Shown here in pieces: positions 7,839 to 16,266 of a DNA stretch of 64,000 nt. The stretch is taken from assembly GCA_028276365.1 (NCBI GenBank), contig JAPYWL010000002.1:1-64000 (forward strand), read 5' to 3'. The notes beneath the pieces are model-generated. The model saw only the letters and a program-made list of their open reading frames with translations, had not been told where the DNA came from and did not search any database. Position 1 is the stretch's first letter. Each line of letters opens with the position of its first letter. The position numbers were made by a program, and so were the translations under genes. Source of the stretch: Deltaproteobacteria bacterium (lineage in GTDB: Bacteria > DRYD01).

Positions 7839-9956
7839 TTAAAAAATAAAACTTAAAACAAATTTAACAATAGTAGATACAAAAACTGCTATAAATAAAG
7901 ACAAAACAACAGAGTAAAAAGTATATTTTGCCCCAATTTCTTTTATCTGAGTAGCAATAGTAGATATACAAGGGGTATAAAGCATAATAAAAACAGTAAA
8001 AACTAACACCTGAGGAATAGTCATAACAAATAAAACATTTTCAGTTTTTAAAGCTGTATATAGCAAAGCTAAAGCATACTCCTTAGCAAGCACCCCAAAT
8101 ATAAGCGGCAACCCCACTACCTCAGGTAAACCTAATAAATTTACTGTTAATAAACTTAAAGCTTTATTTATAACATCCTGTAAATTAAAATAAGCTAAAT
8201 AATTAAGTAAAATAGTTCCAAATATTAAAACAGGTAAAGCATTATAAAAAAATGATTTTATTTTTAAATATGTTTTTAAAATCAATGATTTTAAGGTAGG
8301 GAACCTATAACTAGGTATATGCATAATTAAAGTAGGATATTTTAAATTAGAAAATCTTTGAATAATTAATAAAACAATAGATAATGTAAATAAGCTAAAC
8401 AAGTACATAGATAATCCCCAAATAGGGCCTAAATAAGCTGTAACTAATGCCATAATAACAACAGTTCTTGCAGAACAAGGAATTAACGGTATAACTATCC
8501 CTGCTAATACTCTCTCACTAAAAGAAGTTAAATTTCTTAAACTCATTATAGCAGTAACATTACATCCATAACCCAATATAAAAGCCAATATACTTTTCCC
8601 TGAAAACCCAAATTTCCTTAAAATATTATCAAATAAATAAACCATCCTAGGAATATATCCGCTATCCTCTAAAATAGAAATGAATAAAACCAATGGAATT
8701 AAATAAGGTAATACTATCCCAATTCCTCCATTTATCCCATCAACTAATCCCCTAATTAAAGGACTAATAAAACCTAAAGAATTATTGGTAAGAAAATCAA
8801 TTATAAAATTTATTCCTAGTAAATTCCAAAATCTATCAGCAATACTCTCTACAAAGTCTCCCAATTTACTACCCACAAAAAATACTAATCCAAACGTAAT
8901 TAACAAAATCAAACTTAATAAAACATATCCCCAAATATTATGTAAAACTAATTTATCAAGTATATCATCTAACGTAGGCTTAGGTTTATCATAAGTTATA
9001 ACAAAATCATTTATATTCCTAATTATAAAACTTTTAATCTTAAGTAATTCATTTCTAACTTTTATGTAATAATTTAAATAATTTTGATTTTGTAGTTCTA
9101 TTTTTTCAATATTCATTAAACATGCAGGCATTAATTTACAATCCTTTATATGGCAATTAGTAGATCTAAATACATCTTCTATCAAATTTCTCCATATATT
9201 TTTATACTCTTTTACCAAATATTTTAATTCTTCAACTTGTAAAACTCCCTTATTAACATAATTTTCCAAAGCAACTAAATTATTATCTAAATTATTAACA
9301 TTATTATTTATATCACAATTATCTTTAAAGTTCCTATTATGTAGTTTTTCAATTTCATTTATAATTCTAAAAACAGTTTTATAACAGTTATATCCCTTAC
9401 TTGCTATAGTTTCAATAACAGGAACATTCAATAAATATTCAAGCAATTCAGAATTAATAAAAACCCCTTTAGAACGTGCCTCATCTATCATATTTAAAGC
9501 AATAACTAAAGGAATATCTAATGTTAGTAAATCCATAGTTAATACTAAAGAATGAGCAAAAGCAGGGGTTTCAATAACCTGTATTATACCATCTATTTTC
9601 TCTTTAGTTAATATCTCAAAAGTAACTTTCTCAGCTAAATCTGAATACCCAAACGAATATATCCCAGGTAAATCTATTAATTCAATTTCATAATTCTTAA
9701 CTATAACAGATGTAATATGATAATTAACAGTAGTACCAGCATAATTAGCAGTATTAACTTTAAAATTAGTTAATGAATTAAAAAAAGTGCTTTTACCACT
9801 ATTAGGTTGCCCAACTATCGCTATCCTTAATTTTTTATAACCTTTATAATTTACCAATTTTTGATTTAAATTAGATACATTGCATTTTTCACAACCTGCT
9901 GGTAACTCCCTACTATTTTCCTCACTCTTTAATAAATTTAATCTAAAATTTCTCAT
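7839..9956 (-). CDS. feoB: ferrous iron transporter B
   Basis: A 705-residue FeoB, the inner-membrane Fe(II) permease with an N-terminal G domain. G1 is GQPNSGKST at residues 49-57 (Gln replaces the usual Asn), G2 lies in NYAGTTVNYH, G3 is DLPG and G4 is NMID. The C-terminal half has about eight membrane segments with the FeoB gate motifs GYGCNVTAIMSLR and IPLIPCSART. There are extra cysteines: GCEKC at residues 21-25 ahead of the G domain, and a cluster CHIKDCKLMPAC in the linker before the membrane part. These could bind metal. The start codon overlaps the feoA stop (ATGA at 9953-9956). Confidence 0.96.
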   Translation of the reverse strand: MRNFRLNLLKSEENSRELPAGCEKCNVSNLNQKLVNYKGYKKLRIAIVGQPNSGKSTFFNSLTNFKVNTANYAGTTVNYHITSVIVKNYEIELIDLPGIYSFGYSDLAEKVTFEILTKEKIDGIIQVIETPAFAHSLVLTMDLLTLDIPLVIALNMIDEARSKGVFINSELLEYLLNVPVIETIASKGYNCYKTVFRIINEIEKLHNRNFKDNCDINNNVNNLDNNLVALENYVNKGVLQVEELKYLVKEYKNIWRNLIEDVFRSTNCHIKDCKLMPACLMNIEKIELQNQNYLNYYIKVRNELLKIKSFIIRNINDFVITYDKPKPTLDDILDKLVLHNIWGYVLLSLILLITFGLVFFVGSKLGDFVESIADRFWNLLGINFIIDFLTNNSLGFISPLIRGLVDGINGGIGIVLPYLIPLVLFISILEDSGYIPRMVYLFDNILRKFGFSGKSILAFILGYGCNVTAIMSLRNLTSFSERVLAGIVIPLIPCSARTVVIMALVTAYLGPIWGLSMYLFSLFTLSIVLLIIQRFSNLKYPTLIMHIPSYRFPTLKSLILKTYLKIKSFFYNALPVLIFGTILLNYLAYFNLQDVINKALSLLTVNLLGLPEVVGLPLIFGVLAKEYALALLYTALKTENVLFVMTIPQVLVFTVFIMLYTPCISTIATQIKEIGAKYTFYSVVLSLFIAVFVSTIVKFVLSFIF

Positions 9957-10210
9957 ATATTCCCTACATCTTTATTAATATTATTTAATTCTAAATTATT
10001 TAGTTCCAAAACTTCAAAATCATTGATTAATTCCTTAGATAAAGCTAACTTTCTACCTAATTCAGGGATCTCTATATATATAGTATTACCATCTAGCGAA
10101 ATAGACTTTACCTTTATAACTACTCCTTCTATTATTCCATAATTCATATACAAAACTTCATTATTTTTTATAGATAATATTTTATAAAAATTATTTTCTT
10201 TTAATTCCAT
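9953..10210 (-). CDS. feoA: FeoA-like SH3 domain protein
   Basis: An 85-residue protein with the size and beta-rich pattern of FeoA, the small cytoplasmic SH3-fold partner of FeoB (NNEVLYMNYGIIEGVVIKVK, then GNTIYIEIPELGRKLALSKE). It overlaps feoB by 4 nt, the standard feoAB arrangement. It has an Asn/Leu-rich tail (about residues 68-85) not typical of FeoA. Assignment depends mainly on position and length. No Fur box or other operator was recognised in the 173 nt upstream. Confidence 0.8.
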   Translation of the reverse strand: MELKENNFYKILSIKNNEVLYMNYGIIEGVVIKVKSISLDGNTIYIEIPELGRKLALSKELINDFEVLELNNLELNNINKDVGNI

Positions 10211-10383
10211 AAAGATTATTCATTATATAATATAACCCTCTTTTTTATATATTTCTTATAATTTTATCAAATTACCTTTAACTAACTTTAATAAATAAAA
10301 AATCCCCCACTTTTTACAATCTGAAGGTTTCAATATTAACATATTACGTAATTCTTTAAAGTAAATAATTTTATTTTAACTAT

Positions 10384-11100
10384 CTAAATTAGAGTTACTT
10401 TATTTTTTTTGGGAGGAAATGGAAAAAAAGGTTCTTCTGGATCCTTTTCTTTATTACTTTTTTCAGTTTCATTATTTTTACTATTTACACCGACTTCAGG
10501 ATTTTTTGATCCTTCCAATTTCAAACGAATATCATCCTTTGCTATGTTATAAGCAGCACCAATAAGAGGAGCTAAAGCAAAACCTATTGGACCTAGCGCA
10601 GCAACTCCCAAAGATGTTAATGACCCAATAACTGCTAAATCTAATATTCCATGTCCTAATCCTTTAGCTGCCCCTAATATCCCACCTTTTAAAGCAGCGT
10701 TACTAACTTCGCATTCATTGCCATTATTAACCATTTCTTTAGCTTCTTCCTTTACTTCTTTATAAGAATCTATATACTTAGATATAGCAGGAACTAAAGG
10801 ATAAAGTCCATTTAAAAAAACTACTCCCAATCCTTTAAGAGCACCTTCAAAAGCAGAAGATAAAATCCCAAATACCATACCAAGCCCAAATTGATCTCCT
10901 AACTCAATATACTCCTTTATATTATTCACATCTCCTTCTATTTTAATTAACTTCTCTTTATTTCCATATTTTAATAAAATCCCATCCTTTGTTATTTCTG
11001 ATTCTAATTCATCTTTTAGATCTTTTTTAACTTCAGTATTTTTATTACTTATTAATGACTTATCTAAATTTAATCCTGAATTAATATTGTTTATATTCAT
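10384..11100 (-). CDS. glycine-rich multi-hydrophobic protein, small (238 aa)
   Basis: I do not recognise this protein. It has a polar Asn/Ser/Lys-rich N-terminus of about 45 residues without a signal peptide. Glycine/alanine-rich hydrophobic segments follow (FGLGMVFGILSSAFEGALKG, GGILGAAKGLGHGILDLAVI and LGVAALGPIGFALAPLIGAA), and the tail is charged and Pro-rich (DPEEPFFPFPPKK). The segment LGPIGFALAPL resembles LGPLSFAIPLA in the protein at 43009-44466 and FGPIGTLVFAILPL in the one at 11142-13022. It lies 41 nt downstream of the 626-residue gene on the same strand and is probably in its operon, so it falls under the shared TTAACA/TTACATT element. Membrane insertion or pore formation is possible but not shown. 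Confidence 0.65.
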   Translation of the reverse strand: MNINNINSGLNLDKSLISNKNTEVKKDLKDELESEITKDGILLKYGNKEKLIKIEGDVNNIKEYIELGDQFGLGMVFGILSSAFEGALKGLGVVFLNGLYPLVPAISKYIDSYKEVKEEAKEMVNNGNECEVSNAALKGGILGAAKGLGHGILDLAVIGSLTSLGVAALGPIGFALAPLIGAAYNIAKDDIRLKLEGSKNPEVGVNSKNNETEKSNKEKDPEEPFFPFPPKKNKVTLI

Positions 11101-11141
11101 TTTACACCCCTCATATTTTATAAATAACTTTTATAAATCAC

Positions 11142-13022
11142 CTAAGCCACATTAGCAACCGAATTATTTGGATTTAATTCAATACTTACTTTATTAGATT
11201 CATTTTTAGAATTAACCATAGACATAATTTGATAAACTAACTTTAAAATGCTAATACCAATAGAAATTAATCCAAAAACTCTACCTAGTCCTATAGCAGC
11301 TAAAAACAAAGATGCTCCACCCACTATATTCAATAATCCCATTAAAGCCAAACTTAAACTACTTCTATCATCACTTAATGTCATCATTTTAGCTCCATCA
11401 ACTACATCCTTGGTAGCTCCTATTATACCAAATATAGAAGTTAATCCACCATAACCTCCACCAAATATACTATCCCATCCCATCCAAAAGTTACCCAACG
11501 ATCCCAAGGAATCAAGAAATGTTTCACCAGCAACTCCCATAGCATAACTACTTTTTAATTCTTCTTGTTTTTTATCTGTATTTTGTGTATTATTTTCAGG
11601 ATTATTTTGAATTTTATCATTTTTATTTTGATTTAATTTATTTTTAGCTTCAAATGTTTTTTCTAGCGCCATAAAAACTAAAGGTAAAATAGCAAATACT
11701 AAAGTCCCAATTGGTCCAAATAAAGGACCTAAGAAACTAGCTAATAAAGAAAATCCAGTTAAAAACTTAAATAAACCTACATTCTTTAGCTCAGGTTTAT
11801 TATCTACTGCAGCTTGCTTTAAAATAGAAGTACCTTGATAAGCTTTTATAGTACCACCTACCAATTTCCCTATAAATTGTAATCCATTAGGTTCTTTAGA
11901 TAGTAACTCAGTTATAACAGAAGATAAGGCAGCAAAATCAGAAACTCCATTAACAAAACTAAAAGTAGTTTTACCAAAAGAATCTGCTAATTTCTCCACT
12001 CCTTGATTCTTATAGGGACTATTAGAAGTAAATTCATCTTGTTCTTTAGTTTTCTTATCTTTACTAAATAAACCTTTAATTGAATCAATGACTTTTTTAG
12101 TAGCTCCAATAGCTGCACCTACTGCTCCACCTATTGACCCACCAATTAAAGAAAACACATTCTTAGAAAAATCTTTTAAAGCATTAAAAGCTTTAATCCC
12201 TAAAGGTAACGAAACTACCAACCCTGCCCCTAAAGCACTTAGCAATCCTACTTTACCTACTATCAAAGAAGCAATAAGTAAAGCTAATGGAGACATTAAA
12301 GATAAACCTAAAGCTGCTCCTGTTAAGATCCCTACAATATTTCCACTACTTTCTGAAATCTTTTGACTTACACTAACCCCAACATTAAATCCGTTTCTAA
12401 TATAATCAGTTAATTTATCATTATTATTAAATTTAGCAATAGATTCTTGAATTTCTTTATCTAGTAATTCATTTATATCTATTTCATCAGGATTATTTGA
12501 GTTGAATTTGGTATCTTTAGAAAGGTTTGCAAAAGTTTTAGCTCCTGCTATTGAGCCTACTGCTATAGATCCATACTGAGCACCAACTACTGATAATCCA
12601 AAGATAGTTTGTAATAAATTAAGTATTTGTTGAGGAACACCAAAAGGCAATCCACTACTAACTAAAAGCTGGATAACAAAAGATATAGGATATAAAGCTA
12701 AATTAAAGGTACTAAAAGCTAAAGCTCCGCCTAATACTAACCCTAACAAACTTAGCCCAATTTTCTTTAAACTTAAACTTTTAGTATCTTCTAAAGAAGT
12801 TATCTTTTCTTTTAGCTGATTTGCAAATTCCTGAACTTTAGATTTTATTTCCTCTAAATTAAGCTTATCTTTTAAATCAAACTTATCCTTTAGCTTTTGA
12901 AATATATTATCATCTACGTTTATTATAGAACCTTTTGAATCGCTATCATTTTTAGAATTCAAAAGCTTACTATCATTAAGAGAACTTATCAAAGGTAATT
13001 GATTATTTAAACTTAGATCCAT
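11142..13022 (-). CDS. glycine-rich multi-hydrophobic protein, large (626 aa)
   Basis: Unknown function. The N-terminus (residues 1-90) is Ser/Asn/Lys-rich with an amphipathic part (SKVQEFANQLKEKITSLEDT) and no signal peptide. From about residue 90 there are many Gly/Ala-rich hydrophobic stretches (GLSLLGLVLGGALAFSTFNL; SLIGGSIGGAVGAAIGATKK; GLLNIVGGASLFLAAIGLG) with Gly-xxx-Gly spacing. Polar linkers split them, including an Asn/Gln/Lys-rich spacer near residues 455-485. The segment ANQLKEKI recurs as ANTIKEKI in the protein at 43009. It has a strong ribosome site (GGGAGG). The upstream region carries a 23-nt element identical to that before the gene at 28055. It heads the operon with the 238-residue gene. 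Candidate roles are membrane remodelling, pore formation or a signal-peptide-independent exported protein; all are inference. Confidence 0.7.
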   Translation of the reverse strand: MDLSLNNQLPLISSLNDSKLLNSKNDSDSKGSIINVDDNIFQKLKDKFDLKDKLNLEEIKSKVQEFANQLKEKITSLEDTKSLSLKKIGLSLLGLVLGGALAFSTFNLALYPISFVIQLLVSSGLPFGVPQQILNLLQTIFGLSVVGAQYGSIAVGSIAGAKTFANLSKDTKFNSNNPDEIDINELLDKEIQESIAKFNNNDKLTDYIRNGFNVGVSVSQKISESSGNIVGILTGAALGLSLMSPLALLIASLIVGKVGLLSALGAGLVVSLPLGIKAFNALKDFSKNVFSLIGGSIGGAVGAAIGATKKVIDSIKGLFSKDKKTKEQDEFTSNSPYKNQGVEKLADSFGKTTFSFVNGVSDFAALSSVITELLSKEPNGLQFIGKLVGGTIKAYQGTSILKQAAVDNKPELKNVGLFKFLTGFSLLASFLGPLFGPIGTLVFAILPLVFMALEKTFEAKNKLNQNKNDKIQNNPENNTQNTDKKQEELKSSYAMGVAGETFLDSLGSLGNFWMGWDSIFGGGYGGLTSIFGIIGATKDVVDGAKMMTLSDDRSSLSLALMGLLNIVGGASLFLAAIGLGRVFGLISIGISILKLVYQIMSMVNSKNESNKVSIELNPNNSVANVA

Positions 13023-13089
13023 AAATTTTTCCTCCCTTAGATTATTTTCAGTTTTATTTTTATTTAAGAAATTATATAAAAAAAAATTA

Positions 13090-13112
13090 TTTTAAATGTA
13101 AAAAAAATGTTA
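13090..13112 (-). promoter_or_regulatory. shared upstream element TTAACA-N6-TTACATT (unit 1)
   Basis: On the minus strand this reads TTAACA, six T, then TTACATT followed by TAAA. It is identical over 23 nt to plus-strand 27945-27967, before another gene of the same protein type. The core ends 71 nt before the ATG at 13022. A TATAAT box lies at 13071-13076 (minus strand), so TTTACA could act as a -35 with a long spacer, or the element could be an activator or repressor site. Nothing else in the window outside the four listed copies matches both half-motifs at this spacing. Confidence 0.65.
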
Positions 13113-13390
13113 AAAAACAATATTAAAGCAGGCTTACTAAACTAATGAAATTAGTAAGAAGATATTTACATCTTTTATAGTGTTATAATTTTATACTTTT
13201 GAAAACTCGGTTAATTTCAAAAGGAAAATTTTAACTGATGTTAAAGATATAACTAGTAATATACTTGAATAGATTTTATTTAATAAATTATAAAAAATTT
13301 TAAGGAGGTGTTTAGCAACACTAACGGTTTGACAAAAAAAATTATATCCTTTGCTATACTTTCCTTTTATTTTCAACAACTTAAAATGCG
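13113..13390 (+). other. AT-rich CRISPR leader region
   Basis: This stretch holds no convincing gene; a 62-codon minus-strand frame here has no family features. It lies at the end of the array with perfect repeats, where a leader is expected. TTGACA at 13329-13334 and an extended -10 TGcTATACT ending at 13360 face into the array. The 20-nt spacing is long, so the extended -10 may be the main element. This is a plausible promoter for the pre-crRNA, starting a few bases before the first repeat at 13391. Confidence 0.5.
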
Positions 13391-13879
13391 GTCTTAATAT
13401 GCCAATGAGGAATTTAAAGAAATCTAATGTTTTAACTTTTTCTTTGATTTTTTCTTTGTCTTAATATGCCAATGAGGAATTTAAAGATTATTTCTGTTAA
13501 GTTAAAATTCAAGTTTTCTAAAGTCTTAATATGCCAATGAGGAATTTAAAGTCATTAAATTTTATTCTAAACCTTGTTAAATTTTTGTCTTAATATGCCA
13601 ATGAGGAATTTAAAGTTTCCATATTTGAATTACTTCGCTAAAAGCTAAATTAAGTCTTAATATGCCAATGAGGAATTTAAAGTTTTTATTAACTTAATAA
13701 AAAAATATGTTCCAGCAGTGTTTTAATATGCCAATGAAGAATTTAAAGTTCTTTGAAGTTAATCATTTTGTCTTAATTTATTGTAGTTTTAATATGCCAA
13801 TGAGTAATTTAAAGATCTTTGTAAATATAAGTTCTGGTTCCATTCTATTTATTTTAATATGCCAATGAGGGATTTAAAC
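13391..13879 (+). CRISPR. CRISPR array, 8 repeats of 29 nt and 7 spacers, no adjacent cas genes
   Basis: Repeats start at 13391, 13458, 13523, 13587, 13654, 13720, 13786 and 13851. The first five are identical: GTCTTAATATGCCAATGAGG followed by AATTTAAAG. The last three begin with TTTTAAT in place of TCTTAAT after the first base and carry further changes (AAGAA, AGTAA, and a terminal GGGATTTAAAC). Spacers are 35-38 nt. Degeneration at the right end and the 3' AATTTAAAG (like the ATTGAAAx handle of type I-B/III repeats) put the leader on the left and transcription on the plus strand. No cas gene is encoded within the window, so the processing enzymes must be elsewhere. tdk begins about 100 nt after the last repeat. 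Confidence 0.98.
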
Positions 13880-13981
13880 ATATTGAAAGGGTAGGACCTT
13901 ATTTTCAAAGAATTTATTAATTAGAATTTCAAAAATTAAGAATTTAAAAATACACTTGTAAAAAACAAGAGGTGATAAAAT

Positions 13982-14575
13982 ATGAAATTTGAGATGACAA
14001 AATATGAAGGCGGGTGGATTGAAGTAATAGTAGGCTGTATGTTTAGTGGTAAAAGTGAAGAATTAATTAGAAGAATAAAAAGAGCAATAATAGCTAATCA
14101 AAAAGCTATCGTATTTAAACCTCAAATAGATAATAGATATGAAACTGATAAGGTAGTTAGCCACAATGGAATAAGTATAAAAGCAGTAGTAGTCAATAAT
14201 GCCAATGAAATTAAAGGAATAGCAGAAAATTACGATGTTATAGGGATAGATGAAGCTCAATTTTTTGATAACTCGCTAATAAATATAGTAGAAGACTTAG
14301 CTGACAATGGTAAAAGAGTAATAATAGCAGGCTTAGACCAAGATTTTAGAGGAGAACCATTTGGAATAATCCCTCATTTAATGGCTATAGCTGATAGTGT
14401 AGATAAACTACACGCTATATGTGTAGTATGTGGAGCTGTAGCTACTAAAAGTCAGAGATTGATAAATGATAAACCAGCTTCTTATAATGATCCTACAATA
14501 TTAGTAGGTTCAAAAGAAGTTTATCAGCCTCGATGTAGAAAATGCTATAATAAACCCATCAAAGTCCTTAATTAA
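13982..14575 (+). CDS. tdk: thymidine kinase (type II)
   Basis: This 197-residue type II thymidine kinase phosphorylates thymidine with ATP in nucleotide salvage. The P-loop is [18 protein letters not shown] (residues 18-35). The lasso and Mg region is IDEAQFFD near 90, and [10 protein letters not shown] is the flavin-like loop of the family. The zinc site is formed by CVVCG and CRKCY, with the substrate lasso between them. It has a good ribosome site (GAGGTGATAAAATATG). A short inverted repeat, CTTGT/ACAAG, lies just before it at about 13952-13966. It stands alone between the CRISPR array and a 228-nt gap. Confidence 0.96.
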   Translation: MKFEMTKYEGGWIEVIVGCMFSGKSEELIRRIKRAIIANQKAIVFKPQIDNRYETDKVVSHNGISIKAVVVNNANEIKGIAENYDVIGIDEAQFFDNSLINIVEDLADNGKRVIIAGLDQDFRGEPFGIIPHLMAIADSVDKLHAICVVCGAVATKSQRLINDKPASYNDPTILVGSKEVYQPRCRKCYNKPIKVLN

Positions 14576-14803
14576 CTAATATATTATAAAAGGAAATCTA
14601 CATTAAAAAACCAATTCTATAAATAGAAATCTTAAAACCTTAAAAATTTAATTTTAATTAGTTTTATAATTTTAACAAAAAAGGCAATAGCATCGATCTT
14701 GTAGAAGGTAGAGATGAATTGATAAACAAGGTACTTATTTTAGACTATAGTTATTACTAAGGAACCTAAGTATTAAATAGCTTTGAAGTTAAGCCTTTAA
14801 ATT

Positions 14804-15403
14804 ATGACTATAAAACACTATTTTAAATTAAACGATAATATAATAGAAATTGAATTTGAAGCAATTGATAATGAAATAGAAATAAAAAAAATTGAGCAAA
14901 TCCAAAAACAAGACCTTAATGCTACTAATTTAGAAATAATAGATTATAAAGATAATACAAACTACATAGAAGTTATATTTAAAATGGAAAATGAAGTAAA
15001 AAAAGCTTTTATTTTAGATAATAATATATATCTCTTAGAAGATAATTTAATAAAATACGAAATAAAAGATTTATCAGATAAAAAATTAACTTTTAAGAAC
15101 TACACTTTAGAACAAAATATAACCCAGATTGAAAATATTACTACTGCTAATATAAAAAACAATGTAAAAAAGGAAAATAATAAATATTATTTAGTACCAC
15201 CATTATCAGGAAAAATAGAAAAAATAAACGTAAAAGAAGGAGATATAATAGAGCCAAATACAAATGCTATAATAATATCTGCAATGAAAATGGAAAATAA
15301 TATAGAGGTTTTTGAAAAATACAAAGTATTAAAAATCTTAGTTAAAGAAGGAGATTTTGTACAAATAAACCAAAACTTAATAGAATTGGAATTAATAAAT
15401 TAG
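14804..15403 (+). CDS. biotin carboxyl carrier-type protein
   Basis: This 199-residue protein has a C-terminal biotinyl domain. PPLSGKIEKINVKEGDIIEP leads to SAMKMENNIEVF, where the Lys between the two Met residues is the expected biotin site, followed by KEGDFVQINQNLIELE. The first about 100 residues are a beta-rich segment like those preceding the carrier domain in propionyl-, methylmalonyl- or oxaloacetate-type carboxylases and decarboxylases. The partner biotin carboxylase and carboxyltransferase subunits are not in the window. The next gene is etfB, 46 nt later. A 10-bp tandem repeat (tagaataaat, three copies, 15401-15430) spans the stop codon and the gap. Confidence 0.85.
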   Translation: MTIKHYFKLNDNIIEIEFEAIDNEIEIKKIEQIQKQDLNATNLEIIDYKDNTNYIEVIFKMENEVKKAFILDNNIYLLEDNLIKYEIKDLSDKKLTFKNYTLEQNITQIENITTANIKNNVKKENNKYYLVPPLSGKIEKINVKEGDIIEPNTNAIIISAMKMENNIEVFEKYKVLKILVKEGDFVQINQNLIELELIN

Positions 15404-15449
15404 AATAAATTAGAATAAATTAGAATAATAAAGAAGGCAGGTTATAAAA

Positions 15450-16220
15450 ATGAAGATAGGAGTTTTAATTAAAGGAGTAATAGATCCTGATGATCCTTTA
15501 TTCATTATAGAAAATAATCAAAGAAAAGGAGATAAAGTAGTTATAAGTACATATGATGAAAATGCTTTAGAAGTAGCCTTAAAACTAAAAGATAAAGATA
15601 ATTCAATAGAAGTTAATGTTATAACAATAACAGATAAAGATTTTTCACAAGGTATAAAAAAAGCCTTAGCAATGGGAGCAGATAAAGCCATTGTTATAAA
15701 TAATTCAGAAAATTTATTCTTAGATACATTTTCTATAGCTAATATCTTATCTAAAATAATAAAAGAAGAAGGATTTGATATTGTTTTAACAGGCTTTGAA
15801 AGTGCAGATTGGTCAAGTAGAACTATTGCTCCTTACTTAGCCGCTAAACTTAATTATAATTATTTAACCTTTTGTCATTACTTAGAACTAATTGAGAATA
15901 ATAATAAAGTATTAGCTTACAAAATTTTTAATGACGATGAATATATAATACAAACTAAATTACCTTCCTTATTTAGTATAACTACTCATCCAAATAATGT
16001 CCCTAGATATCCAAAAGTAAAAGATATTATGTTAGCTTCTAAAAAAACTATTAAAAATTTAAACATATCCGAATTTAAAGATTTAATCAAAAACTATATT
16101 GATTTACATAAAACAGAATTAGTTAATAATGAAATAGAGTGTATGATAATAGAAGGAGATACCCCTGAAGTTAAAGCTCAAAAATTAGTTTCAAAACTTA
16201 AAGAACTTAAAATCATTTAA
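15450..16220 (+). CDS. etfB: electron transfer flavoprotein beta subunit
   Basis: A 256-residue EtfB-like protein. It begins MKIGVLIKGVIDPDDP, followed by VITITDKDFSQGIKKALAMG and ADKAIVINN, which is the adenine-nucleotide binding part. TGFESADWSSRTIAPYLAAK replaces the usual GxxxxDGDTGQVxPxLA segment. EtfB pairs with EtfA to carry electrons between flavin enzymes. No etfA follows; the next gene is an alkaline phosphatase. The partner must be encoded elsewhere, or this protein works differently. The usual etfB-etfA coupling is absent, which is unusual. Confidence 0.85.
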   Translation: MKIGVLIKGVIDPDDPLFIIENNQRKGDKVVISTYDENALEVALKLKDKDNSIEVNVITITDKDFSQGIKKALAMGADKAIVINNSENLFLDTFSIANILSKIIKEEGFDIVLTGFESADWSSRTIAPYLAAKLNYNYLTFCHYLELIENNNKVLAYKIFNDDEYIIQTKLPSLFSITTHPNNVPRYPKVKDIMLASKKTIKNLNISEFKDLIKNYIDLHKTELVNNEIECMIIEGDTPEVKAQKLVSKLKELKII

Positions 16221-16266
16221 TTAAAAACTTACCAAAATTGAAATTATTAAGAAGGAGGTTACAATA

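Noticed and set aside
10335-10352. TTAACATATTACGTAATT upstream of nothing clear, partly like the shared element
   Set aside because: Only the first half matches; the second half TTACATT is absent at the required spacing.
13191-13379. 62-codon minus-strand frame in the CRISPR leader region
   Set aside because: No family similarity, no ribosome site, lies in AT-rich sequence between the array and the 626-residue gene; chance frame.
13778-13785. TCTTAATT just before CRISPR repeat 7
   Set aside because: Resembles the repeat start but continues differently; it is part of a spacer.
14662-14760. 32-codon open stretch (NSIDLVEGRDELINKVL) before the biotinyl carrier gene, reminiscent of a phage baseplate-protein segment
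   Set aside because: Too short, no start codon, similarity is only a vague recollection of one motif.
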